Position numbers and translations under genes: made by a program
NCBI RefSeq assembly: GCF_947496075.1
Contig: NZ_CANMBJ010000004.1
Coordinates: 310,001-374,000, forward strand
Direction of reading: 5' to 3'
Source of the DNA: an uncultured Tateyamaria sp.
Lineage (GTDB): Bacteria; Pseudomonadota; Alphaproteobacteria; Rhodobacterales; Rhodobacteraceae
Length of the DNA stretch: 64,000 nt
Shown: piece after piece, positions 53,016 through 61,934 of the stretch
Position numbering within the stretch: position 1 is the stretch's first letter
Layout: every line of letters begins with the position of its first letter
The notes under the pieces: generated by a model
Database searches by the model: none
The model's input: only the letters and a program-made list of their open reading frames with translations
What the model was told of the DNA's origin: nothing

Positions 53016-54593
53016 ATGGCAAAAATCGCCTACATCCTGCTGTGTCACAAGGACCCGGAGGCCATCATCAAGCAGGCCGAACGCCTGACGGCTGCGGGCG
53101 ACTATATGGCGATCCACTTTGATGCCCGCGCGAGCGGTGTGGCGTTTGCCAAGATTCGCGCGGCCCTCAAGGACAATCCCAACGTGGCCTTTGCCAACCG
53201 CCGAATCAAATGCGGGTGGGGAGAATGGAGCCTTGTCCAAGCCACGCTTTATGCCGTTGAAAGCGCTGTTGAGGCGTTTCCCCGCGCGACCCATTTCTAC
53301 ATGCTGTCCGGCGATTGCATGGCGATCAAGTCCGCCCAGTACACCCACCGCTTCCTTGATGACAACGACGCCGATTTTATCGAGAGCTTCGACTATTTCG
53401 AGAGCGACTGGATCAAGACCGGGATGAAGGAAGAGCGGTTGATCTACCGCCACTTCTTTAACGAGCGCACGCAGAAATGGCGGTTCTATACCAGCTACCA
53501 TTTACAGCAACGCTTTGGGATCAAACGTGAAATTCCGGCCGACATACAGGTACAGATCGGCAGCCAGTGGTGGTGTCTGCGGCGTCGGACTATCGAATGG
53601 GTCCTGGACTTCGCCCGCCAACGCAAGGACGTGATGCGGTTCTTCCGGACCACGTGGATCCCGGACGAGACGTTCTTTCAGACCATCGTGCGCCATGTGG
53701 TGCCGGAGGACGAGATTCGCACGCGGACGCTGACCTTCCTGATGTTCACGGATTATGGCATGCCGGTGACATTCTATGACGATCACTATGACCTGCTGCT
53801 GAGCCAGGATTTTCTGTTTGCCCGCAAGATCAGCCCGGAAGCGCGGGATCTGAAACGCCGCCTTGGCCTGCTGTACGCGGCGGAGAATGTGCAGTTCCAG
53901 ATTTCGAACGAAGGGGCGAGCCTGTTCAAGTTCCTGACCGGACGGGGCCGGATCGGGCGCCGTTTTGCGACCCGGTTCTGGGAAACCGAAAGCACCTTGG
54001 GGCGCAATCGCGAGCTGCTGATCATCGTCTGCAAGAAGTGGCACGTCGCCAAGAGGCTGCTCGAACGCATCCGGGTGACAACCAACGTTCCTGCGATCGA
54101 GTATCTATTCAACGAAGAGCATACGCCCCTGCCCGATCTTGGTGGCATCCAGACGACCTTGGAAAAGCGCACGCGCCACAGGCGTGCGTTGATGCGGATG
54201 CTGTTTGACTATTTTGACACTGATCGCCTGATTGTATGCATGGATCCGGGCAACCTGGACCTGTTGCAGGACTTTGCGGGCGATCGGTCAATCACGCGGA
54301 TGCTGGAAGTTCAGTGCGCTTTTTCCGATGACTACCTGATTGGGCATGCCATGCGTGTGGGGCTTGCCGGAGAACAGACAAGCACGGAAACCCTGGAACG
54401 ATTGTTGCCCACGATCCGCAACGATATGACGTTCGAGTCTGATCGCATCCGCGATGCAAATTTCGAACACTTGGATCGGATCCAGGAAATTGCGGATCTG
54501 GATGACAACGCGTCTGCACTGTCTCACTTTTTGAGCGTCCCGCCTGAGAAGGCGCGCGAGATCGCGTCTGTCGACTACCTGTTTTCGGACTAG
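53016..54593 (+). CDS. Core-2/I-branching-type glycosyltransferase (DUF5928-like C-terminus)
   Basis: A 525-residue protein. The N-terminal domain (about 1-270) follows the Core-2/I-branching GT14 type: AYILLCHKDPEAIIKQAERL, MAIHFDAR, FYMLSGDCMAIKS and GSQWWCLRRRTIEWVLDF, then the catalytic-type WIPDETFFQT. The C-terminal half (about 300-525) is an additional domain like those listed as DUF5928 in Rhodobacterales. It could add a sugar branch to an exopolysaccharide or glycan that the divergent sulfotransferase then modifies. Confidence 0.85.
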   Translation: MAKIAYILLCHKDPEAIIKQAERLTAAGDYMAIHFDARASGVAFAKIRAALKDNPNVAFANRRIKCGWGEWSLVQATLYAVESAVEAFPRATHFYMLSGDCMAIKSAQYTHRFLDDNDADFIESFDYFESDWIKTGMKEERLIYRHFFNERTQKWRFYTSYHLQQRFGIKREIPADIQVQIGSQWWCLRRRTIEWVLDFARQRKDVMRFFRTTWIPDETFFQTIVRHVVPEDEIRTRTLTFLMFTDYGMPVTFYDDHYDLLLSQDFLFARKISPEARDLKRRLGLLYAAENVQFQISNEGASLFKFLTGRGRIGRRFATRFWETESTLGRNRELLIIVCKKWHVAKRLLERIRVTTNVPAIEYLFNEEHTPLPDLGGIQTTLEKRTRHRRALMRMLFDYFDTDRLIVCMDPGNLDLLQDFAGDRSITRMLEVQCAFSDDYLIGHAMRVGLAGEQTSTETLERLLPTIRNDMTFESDRIRDANFEHLDRIQEIADLDDNASALSHFLSVPPEKAREIASVDYLFSD

Positions 54594-54644
54594 TTTGCGG
54601 CTTTGCGGTCGCACTGGCCGGGCCGCTTGCCTATAGACGCTGTC

Positions 54645-55763
54645 ATGTCCACGCAAACCACAGCCCCGATCTTTGCCATCACCTTGCCCGGGATGGAGGA
54701 TACGCTTGCTGACGAAGCGCGTGCGCATGGCTTTGATGTGCAAGGCGTGACGCCGGGCGGCGTTCATATCGGTGGCGGGTGGCCCGAGATTTGGCGCGCC
54801 AATCTTGAGCTGCGCGGTGCAACGCGGGTCTTGTGGCGCATGGGGTCCTTCATGGCGTTCCATCTGGCCCAGCTGGACAAGCGCGCCCGCAAGTTTCCAT
54901 GGGCCGAGGTGTTGCGCCCGGATGTGCCTGTGCGGGTTGAGGTTGCGACCTCGCGCAAATCCAAGATTTATCATGCCGGTGCTGCGACCAAGCGAATTGA
55001 AACAGCTTTGGTTGAAAGCGCGGGCATGACCGTGGCAAGCGACGCGCCCATCACCCTGAAGATACGCATTGACGACAATCGCGTAACGATCAGTGTGGAT
55101 ACGTCTGGCGAGCCTTTGCACAAACGCGGCCACAAGGAAGCGGTGGGCAAAGCCCCCATGCGCGAGACGCTGGCTGCGCTGTTTCTGCGCCAATGCGGCT
55201 ATGACGGGACGCAGCCGGTTTTTGACCCGATGTGCGGATCGGGCACTTTTGTCATCGAAGCCGCAGAGATCGCTGCCGGGTTGCAGGCCGGACGGGCGCG
55301 GAGCTTTGCCTTTGAACATCTTGTTGGCTTTGACGCAGGCGTCGTGTCGGACGTGCGCACGTTTGAGCGGCGGGGCGCACCACAGGTGCGCCTTACCGGG
55401 TCGGACCGGGATCAGGGTGTGATCGCGATGGCGCAGGCCAATGCCGAACGGGCCGGTGTTGCGGACCTTGTGCAATTTGAGACAGGCAGTGCAGGTGACA
55501 TATCCCCGCCCGATGGGCCGCCCGGACTCGGCATCGTGAACCCGCCCTACGGTGCGCGGATCGGCAACAAAAAGGCGCTTTACCCGGTCTATGGCCGGTT
55601 GGGACAGGTGCTGGCCGAACGGTTTTCGGGCTGGCGTGTGGGCATTGTGACCAGCGAGGCATCATTGGCGAAAGCAACCGGTTTGCCGTTTGAACCCGAA
55701 GGACCAAGCATCGCCCATGGCGGGTTGCGGGTGAAGCTGTGGCGCACCGGACCTTTGCCGTAA
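54645..55763 (+). CDS. THUMP-domain RNA methyltransferase (RlmL/YcbY-like)
   Basis: A 372-residue protein. An N-terminal THUMP RNA-binding domain (about 10-170, FAITLPGMEDTLADEA) precedes a Rossmann methyltransferase with DPMCGSGTFVIEAAEIA (SAM site) and NPPYGARIGNK (catalytic NPPY). This is the architecture of the 23S rRNA m2G2445 methyltransferase domain, without the second domain of E. coli RlmL. The ATG at 54645 was chosen, since the longer frame reaches back to the preceding stop. Its stop TAA is part of a palindromic repeat. Confidence 0.9.
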   Translation: MSTQTTAPIFAITLPGMEDTLADEARAHGFDVQGVTPGGVHIGGGWPEIWRANLELRGATRVLWRMGSFMAFHLAQLDKRARKFPWAEVLRPDVPVRVEVATSRKSKIYHAGAATKRIETALVESAGMTVASDAPITLKIRIDDNRVTISVDTSGEPLHKRGHKEAVGKAPMRETLAALFLRQCGYDGTQPVFDPMCGSGTFVIEAAEIAAGLQAGRARSFAFEHLVGFDAGVVSDVRTFERRGAPQVRLTGSDRDQGVIAMAQANAERAGVADLVQFETGSAGDISPPDGPPGLGIVNPPYGARIGNKKALYPVYGRLGQVLAERFSGWRVGIVTSEASLAKATGLPFEPEGPSIAHGGLRVKLWRTGPLP

Positions 55764-55810
55764 GGCGCAGGTATCCTGCGCCGGGCGTGGCGGATCGAGA
55801 TCCACCTTAC
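55760..55810. repeat. Paired palindromic element (copies d1a and d1b) at the methyltransferase stop
   Basis: First hairpin GGCGCAGG/CCTGCGCC with loop TAT, then a degenerate second one ending GATCCACCTTAC. Outer ends are GTAAGG and CCTTAC. The left TAA is the stop of the methyltransferase gene. Confidence 0.8.
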
Positions 55811-55824
55811 GGGGCATTTCACCT

Positions 55825-55850
55825 GTAAGGCGGAGGTGTCCTCCGCCCTA
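55825..55850. repeat. Palindromic element (copy d2) at the DUF1523 stop
   Basis: GGCGGAGG/CCTCCGCC with loop TGT; left flank GTAA, right flank CTA. On the minus strand the right end reads TAGGGCGG, whose TAG is the stop codon of the DUF1523 gene. Confidence 0.82.
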
Positions 55851-56495
55851 TTTCGATTTCCACGTGTCCAGCCAGCGCCGGATGCGTCCGCGCCGCTCAG
55901 ACACGGCATCGCCTGCCGCTTCCCAGCTGTCTTGAATCTCTTCCAGTCGCGGATCGATCCGTGACCTGCGGAAGCGCCGCCAGCGCACCCAGATCGCGTA
56001 GAAAATCGCAGCGATGACCATCAGGACGAGAATATTGACCCACGGAATACCCTTGGACGCATCCGGCCCCTCGATCTGGCGCAAGGATATGGCGTTGGGG
56101 AAAATCGTGAGAAATTCGTTCCGCCATCCATAGTGCGTTAGCAGGTACCATTCCGGTGCATCCCGGGTCGAAACGGAATCCGCCGCCTCGGTATAGAGGT
56201 TCGAGGTATCGAACTTGAAATAGGGCGGCCAGCTCCAGCCTGTATCCTCGTTCCGGTACACCATGGGCCGCCCGTTGGCGCGTACCGTCTGGATGAACTG
56301 CACATCGCGGTTGATCAGCCCGTCGGACTGCGTGTCGGGCCGGGACCAGAACATGCGCGTCCAGTCCCCCAGCTCTTGCCGTTCTTCATAGGTGTTCACG
56401 ATCCGCACGATGTCACGCTGGGGCAGCGTGTAGTGCAGGAACGCCCCCACCACGACCCAGAAGGCAATCAGTAATGTCCAGCCGATGTAACGCAT
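55848..56495 (-). CDS. DUF1523-family membrane protein
   Basis: A 215-residue protein: an N-terminal membrane helix (IGWTLLIAFWVVVGAFLHYT), then RDIVRIVNTYEERQELGDWTRMFW and RDVQFIQTVRANGRPMVYRNEDTGWSWPPYFKFDTSNL, the DUF1523 core, and a second helix (VNILVLMVIAAIFYAIWVRW) near the C-terminus. The family is restricted mostly to Rhodobacterales and has no known function. It is the last gene of the large minus-strand operon; its stop comes from the repeat. Confidence 0.88.
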   Translation of the reverse strand: MRYIGWTLLIAFWVVVGAFLHYTLPQRDIVRIVNTYEERQELGDWTRMFWSRPDTQSDGLINRDVQFIQTVRANGRPMVYRNEDTGWSWPPYFKFDTSNLYTEAADSVSTRDAPEWYLLTHYGWRNEFLTIFPNAISLRQIEGPDASKGIPWVNILVLMVIAAIFYAIWVRWRRFRRSRIDPRLEEIQDSWEAAGDAVSERRGRIRRWLDTWKSK

Positions 56496-56505
56496 AACGT
56501 CCCCT

Positions 56506-56769
56506 TCAGGCGAAATTCACAAGATAGATGATCAACCCCACAAGGAAGATCGGCACGATATAGACCCCGAGGATCAGCTTGCGCCTGAGCGATCCATTGT
56601 AGTCGGCCAGCCCGTCTTGCACGTAGGCCTCGCGCGGGCCGGGCTTGTCGCCGGTATCCCATTCCTCTTCCAGCCGGTCTCGCGCCCGCGCCCGCGAGTA
56701 GAGCGACAGACAGACATAGATCACCGTCAGCACGACAAACGCGATCAGGAACAGTCGGGCCAATACCAT
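56506..56769 (-). CDS. Two-helix small membrane protein
   Basis: An 87-residue protein with a helix at each end (FLIAFVVLTVIYVCLSLYS and LILGVYIVPIFLVGLIIYLVNF) and a charged loop between. It lies ten bases before DUF1523 and five after the DUF6638-like gene. It is probably part of the same envelope complex. No domain was recognised. Confidence 0.75.
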   Translation of the reverse strand: MVLARLFLIAFVVLTVIYVCLSLYSRARARDRLEEEWDTGDKPGPREAYVQDGLADYNGSLRRKLILGVYIVPIFLVGLIIYLVNFA

Positions 56770-56773
56770 AATC

Positions 56774-58105
56774 TTACCTCCTCACCGCGCCCCAGGGGCC
56801 AACCCGCGCAATCAGGTCGCGGGGCTGTGGGGCCGGGTCCATGGGCGCGTCGTGACCAAACAAAGCCTGCCGCGCCCCAACCTTGTCGGCCTTGTACTCG
56901 GCTTCGAGATATTGCGCGACATATTCCTTTTTCGCCTCGGGCCATGTGCCATAGGCGGCATAGAACGCCTGCTTGTGGCAGATAAAGAGCTGGCGCACAT
57001 CGCGCGGGCAAAGCTCGGCCAGCAGCATGTTCACCAGATCGGCATCCGGCGTGTCGGCTGCGCGCAGCGTGTAGAAATATGCGGGATGTTCTGAACTGAT
57101 CCGCGGCCACTTGCCCCCGTTCTCGGCCCAGTTGACCAGATCAGCCAGACCGCGGAATTCATCCGGCAGCAGGTGCGCATGTTCGCGGGCCAGCCTGCGC
57201 ATGTCACGTCTGCTTGTTCCGGCCAAGTCCACGCCCGCCTCTGTCACGGTCGAGACCAGAATGAAGTCCATCTTCTGCCGCAGGATTGCAGCCCCGTTGA
57301 TGCCGCGCGCCTTCACCACCGGTTCAACCAGATCGTTGTATTCGAGGAATTTGGCGATCCGGTTCCGGTCGGTCAGGTCGAATGTGTACTTGGTCGGCAC
57401 GTCCTCGGGCTTGTCCTCGGCCGCGATGGTGGCCGGGTGGTCGAGCGTCTGGAAGATGTAGAGCCCGCCGAAATGCGCGGTCCAGAAGTTGCCCTTGTCC
57501 ATCTTCAGCGGTTTCAGCTTGACCGGGTTGCGCGTCACATCGCCCGTTTGCCCGGCAAGCTGGATCATCTCGCCAATCAGCACATCATCGAACCACGCGT
57601 CGTCTTCGCTCAGGAACCTGTCGACCTTGCCCGCCAGTGTATCGGCATTGCGCACCGTACCCCGGGTCGTGTCCGCCTCGACCGTGATGGCGCGCAAGTC
57701 AAAGAGACGCGCGGGGTGGCTGATGTCGTAGACCGTGTTCACCAACTCACCCGCCACGGCATCGCGGGCGGTGAGGGCAAAGAGGGCGGCCTCGTTTTCC
57801 GCGATGAAGCGTTTGAGGATGCCGTGGGAGGTGGAGAATTTCGCATTAAGCAGCGGGCATTTGCGTTGCTCGGTCGACAGCAGGATGAACTGCCGGTTGA
57901 CCCCGTTGTGGTTGAGGTAGAGCGGATCACCGAGTTCATTGCCGACCTCGGGCGAGTAGCCGGAGATGTCGATGTAGAAGTCGGTCAGGGCCGTGCGCTT
58001 GCCCGTGAGGTGTTCAAGCGCGCGGTTGTACCGTTCGACCAGCGCGGGCGAGGCCACGTGGAACAGGTTGCCGAACATCAGGCCACGTTGGATAAGGCGG
58101 ATCAT
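56774..58105 (-). CDS. DUF6638-like conserved protein
   Basis: A 443-residue soluble protein with no membrane helix or catalytic motif that I recognise. It begins MIRLIQRGLMFGNLFHVASPALVERYNRALEHL and looks alpha-helical with many acidic turns. I believe it matches a Rhodobacterales family labelled DUF6638 that sits beside an AAA ATPase gene; this is recall, not a search. The ATG at 58105 overlaps the previous stop (ATGA), which fixes the start; the open frame upstream is an artefact. Confidence 0.7.
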   Translation of the reverse strand: MIRLIQRGLMFGNLFHVASPALVERYNRALEHLTGKRTALTDFYIDISGYSPEVGNELGDPLYLNHNGVNRQFILLSTEQRKCPLLNAKFSTSHGILKRFIAENEAALFALTARDAVAGELVNTVYDISHPARLFDLRAITVEADTTRGTVRNADTLAGKVDRFLSEDDAWFDDVLIGEMIQLAGQTGDVTRNPVKLKPLKMDKGNFWTAHFGGLYIFQTLDHPATIAAEDKPEDVPTKYTFDLTDRNRIAKFLEYNDLVEPVVKARGINGAAILRQKMDFILVSTVTEAGVDLAGTSRRDMRRLAREHAHLLPDEFRGLADLVNWAENGGKWPRISSEHPAYFYTLRAADTPDADLVNMLLAELCPRDVRQLFICHKQAFYAAYGTWPEAKKEYVAQYLEAEYKADKVGARQALFGHDAPMDPAPQPRDLIARVGPWGAVRR

Positions 58106-58398
58106 GAGCGGTCCCTTCTGAGTTGCGCCAGCCGCACGACCAGCACGCCGACGCTGGGCATGCTGAGCGACAGGAGCGCGTTGGCAAACCCGGCTTCCCC
58201 GCTTGGGCCGAGGATGGGGAGCGGCAGGCCCATGGCTTGGATAACAAGCACGAGGAGAGCCGCGATACCGATGATGACGCTGGTGCAGAGCATACCAAGC
58301 AGGAAGTCGGGCAGCGGGAATGCACGTTTGAGCATGGGAGGCAGAACCCATGCGGCGGCCACGACAAGGCCCATGGCGATGATGCCGGTGATGATCAT
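58102..58398 (-). CDS. Small membrane protein of the ATPase operon (A)
   Basis: A 98-residue protein with three hydrophobic helices (MIITGIIAMGLVVAAAWVLPP, FLLGMLCTSVIIGIAALLVLVIQAMG, ALLSLSMPSVGVLVVRL). It shares ATGA overlaps with its neighbours on both sides. A much longer upstream reading frame is rejected because its extra residues are Pro/His/Arg-rich and overlap the next gene. Confidence 0.7.
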   Translation of the reverse strand: MIITGIIAMGLVVAAAWVLPPMLKRAFPLPDFLLGMLCTSVIIGIAALLVLVIQAMGLPLPILGPSGEAGFANALLSLSMPSVGVLVVRLAQLRRDRS

Positions 58399-58691
58399 GG
58401 CGCGGCCCTGCCCAGGCGGAAGATCAGCGGTGTCGCGAGGGCCAGAAGGGGCAGGGCGAAGCTGCGGAAGGTGATCTGGAGGTTGTAGCCGATATGAGCA
58501 GGCCAGGAGTTGTTGAAGAGCAGCATGGTTTCGGAGAGCGGTGTGCCTTCGAAGCCCATGGCGGTGTGGATGGCGGCTTGGGTGAGGAACAGGAGGGCTG
58601 CGGCGGCGAGGAAGCCGAGGAGGACCCGTTGGAGGGGGAGGACGGTGCCGAGGATGAGGGCGGCGATGGCTATGGCAAGAAGGAGGGTCAT
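58395..58691 (-). CDS. Small membrane protein of the ATPase operon (B)
   Basis: A 98-residue protein with three hydrophobic stretches (MTLLLAIAIAALILGTVLP, VLLGFLAAAALLFLTQAAIHT, FALPLLALATPLIFRLG). Its start overlaps by four bases the stop of the abortive-infection gene, and it overlaps the next gene likewise. It is similar in size to the following gene, but I see no clear homology between them. Confidence 0.7.
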   Translation of the reverse strand: MTLLLAIAIAALILGTVLPLQRVLLGFLAAAALLFLTQAAIHTAMGFEGTPLSETMLLFNNSWPAHIGYNLQITFRSFALPLLALATPLIFRLGRAAP

Positions 58692-59541
58692 GTGTTTCCA
58701 CTTTCCCATTTGACGTAATCAGAATTACCCCCAAAGGCACTCGAAGGATAGTACTGCAGGTGCTCCAAATCGATCAAGCGACTTACTGGTAAATTATCAA
58801 ATAGCGCATACTTCTCAATAAACGGACGGAAATTCGTTCCAGGACCTATATTGCAGTTGTAAAATATTAGGATAAGTTCATAATCCGATAAAATTGATCT
58901 TAAAACCCTCGAATGACGTTTTTGGGCATATTCGTTTTCATCAATAAAGCGGAAGAAGTTGAACAGAAACCGGAAGTAGTGCGCAAACTCATATCCATAT
59001 TGATCAAAAAAAGATATGTTGAAGGCGTTGAATTCTGTATTTTCATTGTTTGTTATTTTGTCCCACTGCCTATTGTGTCGCATCACAAAAGCCCTGAAGC
59101 AGTCACGGCCTTTTATAACCTTTCCATTGCTAGAGTTCACCACATCAATTGATTCCACTATTTCATTGACCGTAGAAAGCATCTGGAAGAAAGTGTTCTC
59201 GAAAATTTGCTGCTTTAAATTTTTATTTGCTCAGCCATCTCATTTTTCTGATCAATAGAAACTTTTCTTTGCTCAGATAATTCGATCGATTGCATAGCAA
59301 CTGTAACTACAATCCATATAAACGCTAGAGCACCAGCGAAACCAGCAAGCGTATCGCCCAACTCGTTCGGCGTAGCCTGTCTGAGATAGAAAAACTTAGT
59401 CGGGCAAGAGACATATCCTAAAGCCGAATTGAAACAGGCCGGTAATAGTGCAGCCCATAAAAAAAGAACAAGCAAAAGAATTGTGAGGATCACACCCCAA
59501 TAAAGTGGCTGCCGAAGCCAATACAGAAGACACTTAGTCAA
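58688..59541 (-). pseudogene. Phage abortive-infection protein (putAbiC-like), frameshifted
   Basis: Two frames on the minus strand make up one gene. The first (59541-59215, 108 aa) has two membrane helices and a GDTLAGFAGALAFIWIVVT segment that ends in a coiled coil (SIELSEQRKVSIDQKNEMAEQIK). The second (in the -1 frame) continues with NLKQQIFENTFFQMLSTVNEIV and has HYFRFLFNFFRFI and RSILSDYELILIFYNCN, signatures of the putative phage abortive infection family. One A added to the five-A tract (plus strand T5 at 59220-59224) would fuse the frames. The gene is visibly A+T-rich against its neighbours, suggesting acquisition. The start is a TTG overlapping the ATPase stop. Confidence 0.78.
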
Positions 59542-61472
59542 CCCTTCCCTCCCAAATACCTCTTCTTCGCCTCTTCCTGCCGCCCAAAGTCGCGCACCAT
59601 CGCCTCGATCGCCACTTCATCCGACTTGTCCGCATAGCGGAACTCGCTGTCCGCGTACCTGTTGATCTCCTGAACCACCATGTCGACCGTGATCGGCACG
59701 CGCAGCTCTTCGATCATCGCTTTCTTCTCGTCATACGTTTTGAACAGGAACAGCTCGGGGTTCTCCATCCATTCGTCCGGCAGTTCGAAATCCATTGCCC
59801 GCACCTTGACCGCATCCGTGATGTTCTTGATCGCACGGCCCGTAAACCGTTCGTCCGCTTGCTGAATGCCCTTCAGATATGTCCCCAACTTGGCAATTGT
59901 ATCCAACTCACCGATATCCGAATGCACGCGGTCAAAGACCTCCATCAGCCCCGGTTCATGCGGGCGGGAATGGCTGTCGAAGCTGGCGGCGACGGCCTTC
60001 TTGATCTCTTGAGCCGAGAACAGCTCGTGCGCGCCCATGGGGATGTCGTGGTTCTTGCCCATCAGGAGCGCGAGGATGTCGATGTAGTCGTCGCGCGTTT
60101 GCGGGCCATCGACGAGGAACCGTGCCCCGGCCCGCTGGCGCAGGGCGTCATCCACGTTCTCGGGGTAGTTCGAGAACATGCCGAAAGTGCAATTGCCGCG
60201 CACGACGGTGTTGGCGCCCGCAAAGCTCTCCATCAGCACAGCCGTAATTTCCAACTGGCCCGCCGACGACTGCCGGTCGCCGCGCTTGCCTGCAAGCTGG
60301 TCGATGTCGTCGATGGTGCCAAAGCCGATGACGTTCGGGTCGATCACGTTGTTGATGAATGCCTTGGCGTTCTGGCCCGACTTGCCCTGATAGCTGTCGA
60401 TATTGTCGGTGCTCAGGTTCTGGTAGCGGAAGGCATAGCCCGCCACCCCGCAATAGTCGTTGATCAGCCCGGCCATCATCTGGATCAACGTGGTCTTACC
60501 CGTCCCGGGCGCGCCGTCCCCCATGAAGGTAAAGATGAAGCCGCCCAGTTCGGCAAAGGGGTTAAGCCGCCGGTCGAAATCATAGGCCATCAGCATCTTG
60601 GCGAGCTTCATGGCCTGGTATTTGGCGATATGGTTGCCCACGACCTCGTGCGGTTTCTTGAAGGTCATGGTGAGGGTTTGCGACTTGGCCTTGGTGGCAG
60701 GTGTGAAGCCCTGGACGGTGAAGTCGTCCGCCTCCACATGCCAACTGGCCCCGGTGAAGGGGGCGAGGCGCGGGGCGTTCTGGGCGCGCAAGCTGACCTT
60801 TTCCATCAGCGCCTCAGCAAAGGCGGTGATTGCCGCGATAAGGTGGGCGTCGTCGGTGGCGTGGGTGGCGATGTCCTGATCCAGTTCCCAGAGGCAGCCA
60901 TGCAACGCGGTCTGGCCGTTGTCGGTCAGGATTTCTTCGACCTCGCCCACCTCTGCCGTGACTTCGGTCTGGTGGGCAGAAAGCAGGTAGGCGGTGGCGT
61001 TTCCAAAGACGTAGAGGGTGATGAGTGCCTCAGCCGCGAGCAGTTCGGCGAACTCGGTCTTGCGGGCGGCGGGCAAGGCTCCCTCCAGATTGGCGCGTTT
61101 CAGATCGCCGAGGCCCGAGACGGAAGCGTAGTTTTCGGAGACGGCCAGCGCGATGGAAATGGCGCGGCGCAGAGCGTTGAGTGCCGTGGCCTGCACGGGC
61201 GACATCAGCGCATCATCGTCATCGGCCCCTTCGATGGTCGCCATCAGTTGAACGGCCCCGGTGGGCACGGTGCGGCGGGTGACAAGGCCCGGCGTGGTGG
61301 TGCGGAAGCGGCGGCGTGTGCCAATACCACTCGACCGCTCCGCTTGCGGCGCGTCCTTGCCCTTGCCGATGCGCGGCGCATGGTCGAAGCCTTGGAGCAT
61401 GGAAAGGGCCATGGGGTAATGCGCCGTAATCTCGGCCTCGCGCAGTTCCATTTGGTCGGCGGTTTGGGTCAT
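59538..61472 (-). CDS. AAA-family ATPase
   Basis: A 644-residue protein. An N-terminal regulatory region (about 1-270) is followed by an AAA module: Walker A GDGAPGTGKTTLIQM (about 315), Walker B-like VIGFGTIDDIDQL, a sensor stretch TFGMFSNYPENVDDALRQRAGARFLVDGP with the second arginine-rich part, and a C-terminal helical lid. It resembles MoxR/proteasome-type remodelling ATPases in outline only. It is the central enzyme of this operon, and I could not assign a known system. The start at 61472 overlaps the lipoprotein gene (ATGA). Confidence 0.8.
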   Translation of the reverse strand: MTQTADQMELREAEITAHYPMALSMLQGFDHAPRIGKGKDAPQAERSSGIGTRRRFRTTTPGLVTRRTVPTGAVQLMATIEGADDDDALMSPVQATALNALRRAISIALAVSENYASVSGLGDLKRANLEGALPAARKTEFAELLAAEALITLYVFGNATAYLLSAHQTEVTAEVGEVEEILTDNGQTALHGCLWELDQDIATHATDDAHLIAAITAFAEALMEKVSLRAQNAPRLAPFTGASWHVEADDFTVQGFTPATKAKSQTLTMTFKKPHEVVGNHIAKYQAMKLAKMLMAYDFDRRLNPFAELGGFIFTFMGDGAPGTGKTTLIQMMAGLINDYCGVAGYAFRYQNLSTDNIDSYQGKSGQNAKAFINNVIDPNVIGFGTIDDIDQLAGKRGDRQSSAGQLEITAVLMESFAGANTVVRGNCTFGMFSNYPENVDDALRQRAGARFLVDGPQTRDDYIDILALLMGKNHDIPMGAHELFSAQEIKKAVAASFDSHSRPHEPGLMEVFDRVHSDIGELDTIAKLGTYLKGIQQADERFTGRAIKNITDAVKVRAMDFELPDEWMENPELFLFKTYDEKKAMIEELRVPITVDMVVQEINRYADSEFRYADKSDEVAIEAMVRDFGRQEEAKKRYLGGKG

Positions 61473-61921
61473 TCCGGGCACCTCTTTATGATGTCGGTTT
61501 TGTCTTCACAGACAACGCGTCCCGTCTCGGGATCATAGGAATATAGGACTGGGGCTATACCGTGAGTTTGAAAATGAAGGACCTCGATCTGGTCCGTATC
61601 GATCTCGTGACAGACGCGCACGACGTCGACACCACCAACCCACAGCATGGCGGTGCTATTGGCTTTCTCAACACATTTGTGGGTCTCATTGTACGGATGG
61701 TTTTTTCCAAATCTTCTGGGCGCAAAACCACGCCGCTCCAAGAACGCCTGCAATCCATCATCTCCCCGAAGTTCCAATCGGTTTGCAATGCTCTCTGCCG
61801 TCGGTCGCACATTGACACTACAACCGGCAACACCAAGCAAAACGACAAAAAGAGTTATGCAGCCTAGGCCCTGCCCTTTACCTGTTTCAAAAAAATCCCC
61901 CCCGGAGGGCCGATTTGACAT
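61469..61921 (-). CDS. Predicted lipoprotein of unknown function
   Basis: A 150-residue protein. A hydrophobic segment ending LLGVAGC (lipobox, Cys34) follows a longer than usual N-terminal region, so the true start may lie downstream at an alternative codon. The mature part has four cysteines (THKC, RVCHEI, RVVCED, KRCPE) that could form two disulfides in the periplasm. It is less GC-rich than the genes around it. Its stop overlaps the ATPase start. Confidence 0.6.
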   Translation of the reverse strand: MSNRPSGGDFFETGKGQGLGCITLFVVLLGVAGCSVNVRPTAESIANRLELRGDDGLQAFLERRGFAPRRFGKNHPYNETHKCVEKANSTAMLWVGGVDVVRVCHEIDTDQIEVLHFQTHGIAPVLYSYDPETGRVVCEDKTDIIKRCPE

Positions 61922-61934
61922 CTCGCCGCTCCCT

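Noticed and set aside
54288-55475. 395-codon minus-strand frame under the glycosyltransferase and methyltransferase genes
   Set aside because: It covers the ends of two recognisable genes and resembles no protein family.
57173-58474. 433-codon plus-strand frame across the DUF6638-like gene
   Set aside because: Antisense shadow; the minus-strand genes here are linked by ATGA overlaps.
59205-59230. Programmed -1 frameshift signal of the X-XXY-YYZ type in the AbiC-like gene
   Set aside because: AAATTTA is present, but its phase relative to the first frame is wrong for a standard slippery heptamer, and no clear downstream stem was seen. Simple loss of one A is more likely.
59859-61538. 559-codon plus-strand open frame opposite the AAA ATPase gene
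   Set aside because: Antisense to a protein with clear Walker motifs; residue make-up is that of a complement frame.
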